Shown: positions 16,119 to 25,580 of the stretch, piece by piece | How the letters are laid out: every line of letters begins with the position of its first letter | How positions within the stretch are numbered: position 1 is the stretch's first letter | Assembly: GCA_902363335.1 (NCBI GenBank) | Contig: CABIZV010000003.1 | Location: forward strand, 283,475 to 347,474 | Reading direction: 5' to 3' | DNA from: Enterobacteriaceae bacterium | GTDB taxonomy: Bacteria; Pseudomonadota; Gammaproteobacteria; Enterobacterales; Enterobacteriaceae | DNA: 64,000 nucleotides | The notes under the pieces: model-generated | Seen by the model: only the letters and a program-made list of their open reading frames with translations | What the model was told of the DNA's origin: nothing | The model's database searches: none | Position numbers and translations under genes: made by a program

Positions 16119-18733
16119 TTCGCCTTGGCAGTTGGATCTTCGTCCCGCCAGTTTATGCGCGTATTCGCGCGCGCTACATGGATTATCGTCGTAACAAATC
16201 GTCGGCGCTCGCAGCAACGCTAACCTGCCTATGGGTTGGACTGGCATGGATGTTTTTGCCGCTGGAGAATGCGCGCTGGCAGGCGTTACTTGCGCGTCAG
16301 GACGTGCTTTTTCCGCATATTAATTTCTCTCGTCCGCGCCCGCTCGACCCGCTACGTTACCTATTACAAGCCATTTGGCTCATTGCCACGAAACCGCCGG
16401 AAAGCCGTACACCCCGCGAATGGCGGCCTCTGGCAGGTATTGACCGGCTACGTAACCGCTACATCCGATGGGCAGACGAACTACCGGCACGCATCAATCC
16501 GCAAGCGAGCGACCGGGCGAACAGAAAAGAGCTGGCGCATCTCAATCCTAAACTGCGTCGGTTGATTCTTGGAGTGGTGGTGGCGCTATCGCTCCTTCTG
16601 GCACTGGTGTGTATTACACAGCCGTTTAACCCGCTTTCGCAGTTTGTCTTCCTGCTGCTGCTGTGGGGCGTTGCGCTGCTGGTGCGACGTATTCCGGGAC
16701 GCTTTTCCGCGCTGATGCTTATCGTATTGTCGCTGACGGTCTCCTGTCGTTACATCTGGTGGCGCTATACCTCGACGCTGAACTGGAACGATCCGGTGAG
16801 CCTCGTCTGTGGCCTGATACTGCTGTTTGCTGAAACCTACGCCTGGATTGTGCTGGTGCTGGGCTACTTCCAGGTGGCCTGGCCGCTGAATCGCCAGCCG
16901 GTACCGCTGCCGAAGGATATGGATAGCTGGCCGACCGTAGATATTTTTGTTCCGACCTACAACGAAGACCTCAACGTCGTTAAAAATACCGTTTACGCCT
17001 CATTGGGCATCGACTGGCCGAAAGATAAAGTGGTGGTCTGGATCCTGGACGATGGAGGCCGTGAAGAATTCCGCCAGTTTGCCAAAGATGTGGGCGTTGA
17101 ATATATCGCGCGAACGACGCATGAACATGCGAAAGCCGGGAACATCAACAACGCGCTTAAATATGCAAAAGGCGAATTCGTGTCGATTTTCGACTGCGAC
17201 CACGTCCCGACGCGCTCGTTCCTGCAAATGACCATGGGCTGGTTCCTCAAAGATAAGAAGCTGGCGATGATGCAGACGCCGCACCACTTCTTCTCGCCGG
17301 ATCCGTTTGAACGTAACCTGGGGCGTTTTCGTAAAACGCCTAACGAAGGCACGCTGTTCTACGGACTGGTGCAGGACGGTAACGATATGTGGGATGCCAC
17401 CTTCTTCTGTGGCTCCTGTGCGGTTATCCGTCGCGAGCCGCTGGACAAGATAGGCGGCATTGCCGTTGAAACCGTCACCGAAGATGCGCACACCTCGCTG
17501 CGCCTGCACCGTTTGGGTTACACCTCGGCCTATATGCGTCTGCCGCAGGCGGCGGGTCTGGCGACAGAAAGCCTGTCTGCGCACATCGGTCAGCGTATTC
17601 GCTGGGCGCGAGGCATGGTACAAATTTTCCGCCTCGATAACCCGCTGTTTGGTAAAGGATTAAAAATACCGCAACGGCTTTGCTACCTGAATGCCATGTT
17701 CCACTTCTTATCCGGTATCCCGCGGCTTATCTTCCTGACCGCGCCGCTGGCTTTCCTGCTCTTGCACGCCTACATCATCTACGCCCCGGCGCTAATGATT
17801 GCGCTGTTTGTGTTCCCGCACATGATTCACGCCAGTCTGACTAACTCGAAAATTCAGGGTAAATACCGCCACTCCTTCTGGAGTGAAATCTATGAAACGG
17901 TACTGGCCTGGTACATTGCGCCGCCGACCATGGTGGCGCTATTCGCCCCGCATAAAGGTAAGTTCAACGTCACCGCTAAGGGTGGCCTGGTGAAAGAAGA
18001 GTATGTCGACTGGGTGATCTCCCGCCCGTATATCTATCTGGTGTTGCTGAATCTGCTTGGCGTGGCGTTTGGTATCTGGCGTTACATGTACGGGCCGGAA
18101 GATGAAATCCTCACCGTATGGGTCAGTCTGCTGTGGGTATTCTATAACCTGATTATCCTTGGCGGTGCGGTAGCGGTATCGGTTGAAAGTAAGCAGGTGA
18201 GACGCTCGCACCGCGTGGAAATTAAGATGCCGGGGGCGATTTCCCGCGAGGATGGTCATCTCTTCTCCTGTACGGTTCACGACTTCTCAGACGGCGGCGT
18301 GGGGATCCGAATTAACGGCGATGCCCAGGTGCTGGAGGAGCAAAAGGTCAATCTTCTGCTCAAACGCGGCCAGCAAGAGTATGTCTTCCCCACTCAGGTG
18401 GTGCGCGTGCTGGGAAATGAAGTCGGCCTCAAATTACTGCCAATGAGCACCCGTCAGCATATCGATTTTGTGCAGTGTACGTTTGCGCGTGCGGATACGT
18501 GGGCGCTCTGGCAAGACAGCTTCCCGGAAGATAAACCGCTGGAAAGCTTAATGGATATCCTGAAGCTGGGGTTCCGTGGTTATCGCCACCTGGCAGAATT
18601 TGCACCGCCGGTGGCAAAAGAAATTTTCCGGTCACTCACTTCGCTTGTGGCGTGGGTGGCCTCGTTCGTCCCGCGTCGTCCGGAACGCGGCGTGATAATC
18701 GAGCATCCGCTAGCGGCTGTGGCTCAACAATAA
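16115..18733 (+). CDS. bcsA: Cellulose synthase catalytic subunit BcsA
   Basis: Inner-membrane family-2 glycosyltransferase polymerising UDP-glucose into cellulose; 872 residues, the E. coli length. Motifs: DDGG (D312-D313), DxD as D360-C-D362, TED (T455-E456-D457) with the general base, and QRIRW (Q493-W497). A C-terminal PilZ domain carries R696-xxx-R700 and DFSDGG (723-728), which binds c-di-GMP and lifts autoinhibition. The start ATG overlaps the bcsQ stop. It works directly with BcsB. Confidence 0.97.
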   Translation: MIRLGSWIFVPPVYARIRARYMDYRRNKSSALAATLTCLWVGLAWMFLPLENARWQALLARQDVLFPHINFSRPRPLDPLRYLLQAIWLIATKPPESRTPREWRPLAGIDRLRNRYIRWADELPARINPQASDRANRKELAHLNPKLRRLILGVVVALSLLLALVCITQPFNPLSQFVFLLLLWGVALLVRRIPGRFSALMLIVLSLTVSCRYIWWRYTSTLNWNDPVSLVCGLILLFAETYAWIVLVLGYFQVAWPLNRQPVPLPKDMDSWPTVDIFVPTYNEDLNVVKNTVYASLGIDWPKDKVVVWILDDGGREEFRQFAKDVGVEYIARTTHEHAKAGNINNALKYAKGEFVSIFDCDHVPTRSFLQMTMGWFLKDKKLAMMQTPHHFFSPDPFERNLGRFRKTPNEGTLFYGLVQDGNDMWDATFFCGSCAVIRREPLDKIGGIAVETVTEDAHTSLRLHRLGYTSAYMRLPQAAGLATESLSAHIGQRIRWARGMVQIFRLDNPLFGKGLKIPQRLCYLNAMFHFLSGIPRLIFLTAPLAFLLLHAYIIYAPALMIALFVFPHMIHASLTNSKIQGKYRHSFWSEIYETVLAWYIAPPTMVALFAPHKGKFNVTAKGGLVKEEYVDWVISRPYIYLVLLNLLGVAFGIWRYMYGPEDEILTVWVSLLWVFYNLIILGGAVAVSVESKQVRRSHRVEIKMPGAISREDGHLFSCTVHDFSDGGVGIRINGDAQVLEEQKVNLLLKRGQQEYVFPTQVVRVLGNEVGLKLLPMSTRQHIDFVQCTFARADTWALWQDSFPEDKPLESLMDILKLGFRGYRHLAEFAPPVAKEIFRSLTSLVAWVASFVPRRPERGVIIEHPLAAVAQQ

Positions 18734-18746
18734 TGATGATGATGCG

Positions 18747-21041
18747 ATGAAAAGAAACCTTTCCTGGATTTGTGCAGTGGCGATGGGGGTGGGCGGTTTG
18801 CTGCCGCTTACGACGTATTCCGAACCAACGACCGAACTGTCCGTTGCCCCAACGCAGGCGGCGACCCCTGACGTGGCTGCCGCGCCGGTGGTGGTGGAAG
18901 ATTCGCCTGGCCGCGATGTGAAGCTCTCTTTCGCGCAGATTGCGCCACCGCCGGGCAGCATGGTGCTGCGGGGCGCAAACCCGAACGGCAGCATTGAGTT
19001 TGGGATGCGCAGCGATGAAGTGGTATCGAAGGCGATGCTAAACCTGACCTATACGCCATCGCCATCACTGCTGCCTGTAACCTCACAGCTGAAGGTCTAT
19101 CTTAACGATGAGCTGATGGGCGTGCTGCCGGTAACCAAAGAACAGCTTGGGCAGAAGGTGACAACGCAAATCGCCGTCGACCCGCTGTATATCACCGACT
19201 TTAACCGGGTGCGCCTTGAGTTTATTGGCCACTATCGCGACGTCTGTGAAAACCCGTCGAACACCACCGTGTGGCTCGATGTCGCCCGTAACAGCTCGCT
19301 GGACTTAACCTACCAGTCGCTGAAGCTGCGCAACGACCTTTCACACTTCCCGGTGCCGTTCTTTGACGCCCGCGATAACCGCACGCTGAATTTGCCGATG
19401 GTGTTCGCCAAATCTCCAGACCTCCAGCAACAGCAGGCGGCAGGGATTATTGCATCCTGGTTTGGCGCGAAAGCGGGCTGGCGCGGTCAGACGTTCCCGG
19501 TGCTCTACAATTCACTGCCTGACCGCAATGCTATCGTCTTTGCCACCAACGATAATCGCCCGGACTTCCTGCGCGATCATCCGCCGGTAAAAGCGCCGAC
19601 GGTCGAAATGATCGATCACCCGACCAATCCGTACTTGAAACTGCTGGTGGTCTTTGGGCGTGATGATAAAGACCTGCTGCAAGCGGCGCAGGGGATCTCG
19701 TCGGGGAATATTCTGTTCCGTGGCGATAGCGTCACGGTAGATGAAGTGAAACCGCTGCTGGCGCGCGTGCCTTATGATGCGCCGAACTGGGTGCGTACCG
19801 ACCGCCCGGTCACCTTTGGCGAGCTGAAAACCTACGAGCAACAGCTACAATCGACCGGGCTTGAGCCTGCGTCTATCAACCTGTCGCTAAACTTGCCACC
19901 GGATCTCTACCTGATGCGCAGTACCGGCATTGATATGGATCTGAAATATCGCTACACCATGCCGCCGGTGAAGGACAGCTCGCGGATGGACATCAGCCTG
20001 AACAACCAGTTCCTGCAATCCTTTAGCCTCAACAGCACGCAGGACGTCAATAAACTGATGCTGCGCCTGCCGATTCTGCAAGGTCTGCTGGACGGTAAAA
20101 ACGATGTCAGCATCCCGGCGCTGCGTCTGGGCGCGATGAACCAGCTGCGCTTTGACTTCCAGTATATGAACCCGATGCCCGGCGGCTCGGTAGATAACTG
20201 CGTCACTTTCCAGCCGGTACAGAACCACGTGGTAATTAGCGACGATTCGACTATCGACTTCTCGCATTACTATCACTTCCTGCCGATGCCGGACCTGCGT
20301 ACTTTTGCCAACGCTGGCTTCCCATTCACCCGCATGGCTGACCTTTCCGACACCGTTATCGTCATGCCAAAAACGCCGTCAGAGGCGCAGGTCAGTACGT
20401 TGCTGAACGCCGTTGGCGTCATTGGCGGCCAGACTGGCCTTGCGGGCGCGAAAATGACTATCGTCGATGAGGGTAATCAGATTCAGGATAAAGACGCCGA
20501 CCTGCTGCTGATTGGTTCCATTCCGCAAAAACTCAAAGATGACAAGCATATCGACCTGCTGGTGAATGCCACCCAGAGCTGGGTGAAAACGCCGGTGCGC
20601 CATAACGATCTGCCGAGCATCTATCTGGATGCGGACGATCGTCAGCCGAGCGTGCAGACGGGGATCACCTCCACAGGCCCGATGGCGGCTATCGTCGGCT
20701 TTGAATCGCCGTATCACAAACAGCGCAGCGTTGTCGCACTGCTGGCGGACAGCGCCACCGGCTACAACTTACTGAACAATGCGTTGAATGACAGCGGCAA
20801 ACGCGCGGCGATGTTTGGCTCCGTCTCGGTGATTCGTGAATCGGGCGTCAGCAGCCTGCGCGTGGGCGATATTTACTATGTCGGCCACCTGCCGTGGTTT
20901 GAGCGCGTGTGGTTTGCGCTGTCAAATCACCCCGTTTTATTAGCTATCTTTGCGGCGATAAGTATCGTGCTGCTGGCGTGGGTACTGTGGCGTCTGCTGC
21001 GTATCATTAGCCGTCGTCGCCTGGATCCGGAAGACGAGTAA
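18747..21041 (+). CDS. bcsB: Cellulose synthase periplasmic subunit BcsB
   Basis: Membrane-anchored periplasmic partner of BcsA, 764 residues (E. coli 779). It has an N-terminal signal sequence (MKRNLSWICAVAMGVGGLLPL), two carbohydrate-binding plus flavodoxin-like repeats, and a C-terminal anchor helix (VLLAIFAAISIVLLAWVLW) before a basic tail. The conserved FAQIAPPPGSMVLRG and SLNLPPDLYLMRSTG blocks are intact. The length difference lies in the variable Ala/Val/Pro-rich region after the signal. Confidence 0.96.
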   Translation: MKRNLSWICAVAMGVGGLLPLTTYSEPTTELSVAPTQAATPDVAAAPVVVEDSPGRDVKLSFAQIAPPPGSMVLRGANPNGSIEFGMRSDEVVSKAMLNLTYTPSPSLLPVTSQLKVYLNDELMGVLPVTKEQLGQKVTTQIAVDPLYITDFNRVRLEFIGHYRDVCENPSNTTVWLDVARNSSLDLTYQSLKLRNDLSHFPVPFFDARDNRTLNLPMVFAKSPDLQQQQAAGIIASWFGAKAGWRGQTFPVLYNSLPDRNAIVFATNDNRPDFLRDHPPVKAPTVEMIDHPTNPYLKLLVVFGRDDKDLLQAAQGISSGNILFRGDSVTVDEVKPLLARVPYDAPNWVRTDRPVTFGELKTYEQQLQSTGLEPASINLSLNLPPDLYLMRSTGIDMDLKYRYTMPPVKDSSRMDISLNNQFLQSFSLNSTQDVNKLMLRLPILQGLLDGKNDVSIPALRLGAMNQLRFDFQYMNPMPGGSVDNCVTFQPVQNHVVISDDSTIDFSHYYHFLPMPDLRTFANAGFPFTRMADLSDTVIVMPKTPSEAQVSTLLNAVGVIGGQTGLAGAKMTIVDEGNQIQDKDADLLLIGSIPQKLKDDKHIDLLVNATQSWVKTPVRHNDLPSIYLDADDRQPSVQTGITSTGPMAAIVGFESPYHKQRSVVALLADSATGYNLLNNALNDSGKRAAMFGSVSVIRESGVSSLRVGDIYYVGHLPWFERVWFALSNHPVLLAIFAAISIVLLAWVLWRLLRIISRRRLDPEDE

Positions 21042-21047
21042 GCCGTG

Positions 21048-22145
21048 ATGAAAATACTGCGCTGGATAGTCGTGTTATGCGCCCTCGGCGGCCAGGTTCA
21101 GGCCGCCTGTCAGTGGCCTGCCTGGGAGCAGTTTAAGCAGGAATACGTCAGTGCCGAAGGGCGCGTTATCGACCCCAGCGATTCGCGCAAAATTACCACC
21201 TCAGAGGGGCAAAGCTACGCCTTATTCTTTGCCCTGGCAGCCAACGATCAAAAGGCGTTCGCTTCGCTGCTGAACTGGACGCAGAATAATCTCGCCGCAG
21301 GCTCCCTGCGCGAGAATCTTCCGGCCTGGCTGTGGGGTAAAAAGAGCGAAACGGAATGGACGGTGCTGGATAGCAACTCCGCATCTGACTCCGATGTCTG
21401 GATAGCCTGGGCGCTGCTTGAAGCCGGTAGACTGTGGAAAAACGACGACTACAGCGCCACCGGCAAAGCGCTGCTGGCAAAAATCGCTGAAGATGAAGTG
21501 GTTAAGGTGCCGGACTTAGGCTTAATGCTGCTGCCCGGTCGCGTGGGCTTTGCTGAGGAGACACGCTGGCGCTTTAACCCGAGCTATTTACCGCCGCAGG
21601 TGGCGCAGTATTTCAGCCGCTTCGGCACACCGTGGACCACGCTGCGTGATACTAACTTCAAGCTGTTGATGGATACCGCACCGCAGGGTTTTTCCCCGGA
21701 TTGGGTCAGCTACGATAAAACGCAGGGCTGGCAGCTAAAAGCGACGGATGTCGTCGGCAGCTACGATGCTATTCGCGTCTATCTGTGGGTGGGTATGATG
21801 AATGATGCCGACCCGCAAAAAGCGCGTTTGCTTAAACGCTTTAACGCGATGGCGGCGCAGACCGCCAAGCAGGGGCTTCCCCCTGAAAAAGTAGCGATAG
21901 CCACGGGCAAAGTCACCGGCGATGGCCCGGTGGGCTTCTCCGCCTCATTATTACCCTTCCTACAAAATCGTGACGCCACGGCGGTACAACGCCAGCGCGT
22001 TGCCGACCATTTTCCCGGCGCGGATGCGTACTATAATTTTGTGCTGACCCTTTTTGGCCAGGGCTGGGATCAACACCGTTTTCGCTTTAGCGCCCGCGGC
22101 GAATTACTACCTGACTGGGGCCAGGAATGCGCAAGTTCACACTAA
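21048..22145 (+). CDS. bcsZ: Periplasmic endo-1,4-beta-glucanase BcsZ
   Basis: Glycoside hydrolase family 8 cellulase, 365 residues, secreted to the periplasm (signal peptide to about residue 20, ending VQA|AC). Catalytic Glu53 lies in TTSEGQSY, and Asp240 in GSYDAIRVY matches the second GH8 acid. It trims cellulose and is needed for normal production. An in-frame GTG at 21045 precedes the ATG by one codon; the ATG is the more likely start. The 3' end overlaps bcsC by 19 bp. Confidence 0.94.
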   Translation: MKILRWIVVLCALGGQVQAACQWPAWEQFKQEYVSAEGRVIDPSDSRKITTSEGQSYALFFALAANDQKAFASLLNWTQNNLAAGSLRENLPAWLWGKKSETEWTVLDSNSASDSDVWIAWALLEAGRLWKNDDYSATGKALLAKIAEDEVVKVPDLGLMLLPGRVGFAEETRWRFNPSYLPPQVAQYFSRFGTPWTTLRDTNFKLLMDTAPQGFSPDWVSYDKTQGWQLKATDVVGSYDAIRVYLWVGMMNDADPQKARLLKRFNAMAAQTAKQGLPPEKVAIATGKVTGDGPVGFSASLLPFLQNRDATAVQRQRVADHFPGADAYYNFVLTLFGQGWDQHRFRFSARGELLPDWGQECASSH

Positions 22146-25100
22146 GTTTAATCACTCTCTCGCTTGGCTTAACGTTTGTTCCGCCAGGCTTTGCGGATAC
22201 CTCGGCAGAAGAGCAGTTGCTCAACCAGGTGCGCCTGGGCGAGGCCAGTAAACGCGAAGATTTGGTGCAGCAGTCGCTGTATCGACTTGAACTTATTAAC
22301 CCGAATAATCCAAAAGTGCTGGCGGCGCGGATGCGCTATTTACTGCGTCAGGGCGATGGTGCGGGGGCGCAAAAACAGCTAGATAAACTGGCGCAGGTGG
22401 CCCCGAATTCGGCGGAATACAACGCGGCGCGCATTGAAATTGGCCTCAACAGTAGCGCTGGGCGTCAGGCGCTTCAGGAAGCGCGTTTGCAGGCCACCAC
22501 CGGCCATGCGCAAGAGGCGCTTGCGGCATATGAGAAAGCCTTTAACGGCCCGCCGCCGGACGGTGATTACGCCGTCGAATACTGGACGACGGTGGCAAAA
22601 ATTCCTGAACGCCGCAATGAGGCGCTTAACCATCTGCAAGTATTGAACCGCCAGTCGCCGGGTAACCTTGGCCTACAGATAACTCTGGTCAACATGCTGT
22701 TTGCCAGCAACCAGCGCGATGACGCGTTTGCGGTGCTTGAGCAGATGGCAAAATCCTCCAGCGGTCGCGGGGCGGCAAGCGATCTTTGGTTTAATGCCAT
22801 CAAAGATAGCCCAACCAGCCCGGCCAGCGTGCAGGCGTTGCAACGTTATTTGATGATTTTCAGCACCGGCGAGTCGGTGGATAGCGCGCGTGGCATGCTG
22901 GCGGAACAGCAACAGCAGATGGCTGATCCGGTGCAGCGCGCGAAGGCAGAACAGCAGGCAAAAGCGGCAGAAGTGGAAGCCAGCAAACCGCAGACCTGGC
23001 AGCTTTACTGGCCGCTTATCCGCAAAGGCGACGCGGCGCTGAAAGCGAACAATCTGGAACAGGCGCAGAGCGCTTATCAGCAGGCACGCCGGCTTGACGC
23101 CACGGACAGCTATGCGGTGCTGGGGTTAGGCGATGTGGCGCTGGCCAGAAAAGATAGCGCGGGCGCTGAACGCTACTATCAGCAGGCATTGCGTTTGGAC
23201 AGAAGCAACAGCAGCGCGATACGCGGACTGGCGAATCTCTATCGGGCGCAATCGCCTGAGCGCGCCACGGCCTTTATCAACGGTCTCTCAGCCAGCCAGC
23301 GACGCAGTATTGATGATATTGAACGTAGTCTGACCAATGACCGACTTTCCCAGCAGGCGGAAGCGTTTGAGAATCAAGGACGCTGGGCGGAGGCTGCTGA
23401 GTTACAGCGCCGCCGTCTGGCGTTGTCGCCGGATGATGTCTGGATAACCTATCGACTCTCGCGTGATCTGGTCAGCGCCGGGCAGCGCGCGGAAGCTGAC
23501 AACCTGATGCTTAATCTGGCACGCAAAAAACCGACCGATGCCGATCAGGTGTATGCCTATAGCCTGTATTTATCCGGTAACGGGCAGGATGAGGCGGCAT
23601 TGTCGCATCTGGCGGCGCTACCGACGGCGCAGTGGACGGACAATATTCGTGAACTGGATACGCGCCTGCGCAGTGACCAGCTTATTGCCCGGGCCAACCT
23701 GCTGCGTGATGCAGGACAGGAGCCACAGGCCATTGCCCTGTTAAAACAACAGCCAGAGTCAGCACGTATCCATTCAACGCTGGCTGATTGGGCGCAGCAG
23801 CGGGGCGATAACGCTACTGCGCTTGCGGAATACAACGCCTTGCTGGCAAAAGAACCGCAGAATGAAGACGCTCGTCTGGGGCTGGCGGAGGTTTATGCGG
23901 CGCAGGGGAATGCCCTGGCGGCGCGCCAGCAGTTGGCCGCCTTGCCTGCCGAAGGCGAACGATCGCTGGGAACCCAGCGCCGGATTGCTCTGGTCAGCGC
24001 GCAATTGGGCGACACGACTGCGGCGCAGAAAATGCTCACCGCCATGGTGCCACAAGCCAAAGCACAGCCGCCTTCAATGGAAAGCGCGATGGTGCTACGT
24101 GATGCCGCGCGCTATCAGGCGCTGGACGGCAATCCACAACGGGCGCTGGAGACTTACAAAGATGCGATGGTGGCGGCGGATATCACCCCAGCAATCCCGC
24201 AGGATAACGATAGCTTTACCCGTCTGACGCGTAATGACGCGAAAGATGACTGGCTCAAGCGCGGCGTGCGCAGCGATGCCGCCGATCTCTATCGTCAGCA
24301 GGATCTTAACGTCACATTACAGCATGAATTCTGGGGCTCCAGCGGCACGGGCGGTTACTCGGATCTGAAAGCGCATACCACCATGTTCCAGGTGGATGCG
24401 CCGCTTTATGACGGACGCATGTTCTTCCGCTCTGATCTGGTCAATATGGATGCCGGGACCTTCTCCAGTAAAAATAATGCGTATAAAGAACAGTGGGGTA
24501 CGTGTGACCTCGCCACCTGCTATGGCTCGAAAAATCAGAGCGACAGCGGCGCAAGCGTCGCGATTGGCTGGAAAAATGACACCTGGGACGCGGATATTGG
24601 CACCACGCCAATGGGCTTCAACGTGGTGGATGTCGTCGGTGGGCTGAGCTACAGCAACGATCTTGGCCCGGTGGGCTACACGTTAAACGCACACCGTCGC
24701 CCGGTCTCCAGCTCGCTGCTGGCATTTGGTGGGCAGAAAGATAACAGCAGCGGCCTACATCCCGGCACTACCTGGGGCGGCGTGCGTGCCGACGGCGCCG
24801 CAGTCAGCCTGAGTTATGACAAAGGCGAAGCTAACGGCGTATGGGCGTCGCTGGGCGGCGATCAACTGACCGGTAAGAACGTGGCGGACAACTGGCGGGT
24901 GCGCTGGATGACCGGCTATTACTACAAAGTGGTCAACGAAAATAATCGCCGGGTCACGGTGGGGCTGAATAATATGATTTGGCACTACCAGAAAGACCTG
25001 AGCGGCTACACGCTGGGCCAGGGCGGCTATTACAGCCCTCAGGAGTACGTGTCGTTTGCGGTGCCGGTCAACTGGCGTCAGCGTACCGAAAACTGGTCGT

Positions 25101-25432
25101 GGGAGCTGGGCGGTTCGGTGTCGTGGTCACATTCGCGCAGCAAAACTGAGCCGCGTTATCCACTGATGAATCTGATCCCGTCGCAATGGCAAAAAGCCGC
25201 CAGTGAAGCCACTAACGGCGGCGGCAGCAGCCAGGGCTTTGGTTATACGGCGCGGGCCATTGTTGAGCGACGGGTAACATCAAACTGGTTTATTGGCGCA
25301 GGTGTCGATATTCAGCAGGCGAAGGACTACACGCCAAGCCATGCGCTGCTTTATGTACGTTATTCTGCCGCAGGTTGGCAGGGTGATTTGGATATGCCGC
25401 CGCAGCCGCTGGTACCTTACGCCGACTGGTAG
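22127..25432 (+). CDS. bcsC: Cellulose export outer-membrane protein BcsC
   Basis: Periplasmic TPR scaffold fused to an outer-membrane beta-barrel, 1101 residues (E. coli about 1157). After a signal peptide (cleavage about FAD|TSAEEQ) come many tetratricopeptide repeats to about residue 690, then a BCSC_C barrel rich in Trp, Tyr and Gly. The final strand is not the usual terminal Phe but ...VPYADW, as in this family. It starts inside bcsZ. The somewhat short length is probably loss of TPR repeats. Confidence 0.94.
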   Translation: MRKFTLSLITLSLGLTFVPPGFADTSAEEQLLNQVRLGEASKREDLVQQSLYRLELINPNNPKVLAARMRYLLRQGDGAGAQKQLDKLAQVAPNSAEYNAARIEIGLNSSAGRQALQEARLQATTGHAQEALAAYEKAFNGPPPDGDYAVEYWTTVAKIPERRNEALNHLQVLNRQSPGNLGLQITLVNMLFASNQRDDAFAVLEQMAKSSSGRGAASDLWFNAIKDSPTSPASVQALQRYLMIFSTGESVDSARGMLAEQQQQMADPVQRAKAEQQAKAAEVEASKPQTWQLYWPLIRKGDAALKANNLEQAQSAYQQARRLDATDSYAVLGLGDVALARKDSAGAERYYQQALRLDRSNSSAIRGLANLYRAQSPERATAFINGLSASQRRSIDDIERSLTNDRLSQQAEAFENQGRWAEAAELQRRRLALSPDDVWITYRLSRDLVSAGQRAEADNLMLNLARKKPTDADQVYAYSLYLSGNGQDEAALSHLAALPTAQWTDNIRELDTRLRSDQLIARANLLRDAGQEPQAIALLKQQPESARIHSTLADWAQQRGDNATALAEYNALLAKEPQNEDARLGLAEVYAAQGNALAARQQLAALPAEGERSLGTQRRIALVSAQLGDTTAAQKMLTAMVPQAKAQPPSMESAMVLRDAARYQALDGNPQRALETYKDAMVAADITPAIPQDNDSFTRLTRNDAKDDWLKRGVRSDAADLYRQQDLNVTLQHEFWGSSGTGGYSDLKAHTTMFQVDAPLYDGRMFFRSDLVNMDAGTFSSKNNAYKEQWGTCDLATCYGSKNQSDSGASVAIGWKNDTWDADIGTTPMGFNVVDVVGGLSYSNDLGPVGYTLNAHRRPVSSSLLAFGGQKDNSSGLHPGTTWGGVRADGAAVSLSYDKGEANGVWASLGGDQLTGKNVADNWRVRWMTGYYYKVVNENNRRVTVGLNNMIWHYQKDLSGYTLGQGGYYSPQEYVSFAVPVNWRQRTENWSWELGGSVSWSHSRSKTEPRYPLMNLIPSQWQKAASEATNGGGSSQGFGYTARAIVERRVTSNWFIGAGVDIQQAKDYTPSHALLYVRYSAAGWQGDLDMPPQPLVPYADW

Positions 25433-25464
25433 CTATATAAGCCATGATATAGGTGTTCATCTTA

Positions 25465-25491
25465 TATAACCCGGTATGTAACCGGGTTATA
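25465..25491 (+). terminator. Hairpin after bcsC
   Basis: TATAACCCGG (25465-25474) and CCGGGTTATA (25482-25491) form a perfect 10-bp stem, followed by ATCTTT. It lies 32 bp after the bcsC stop and probably ends the cellulose operon, though the T-run is short. Confidence 0.6.
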
Positions 25492-25580
25492 ATCTTTGCG
25501 TCAGCGTCAATTTTGACTTTGGCGCCAGCCTCGTTATTCTCAATGCCTGAGCAATACGTTCGTATCTGTGGAGAGCTCTT

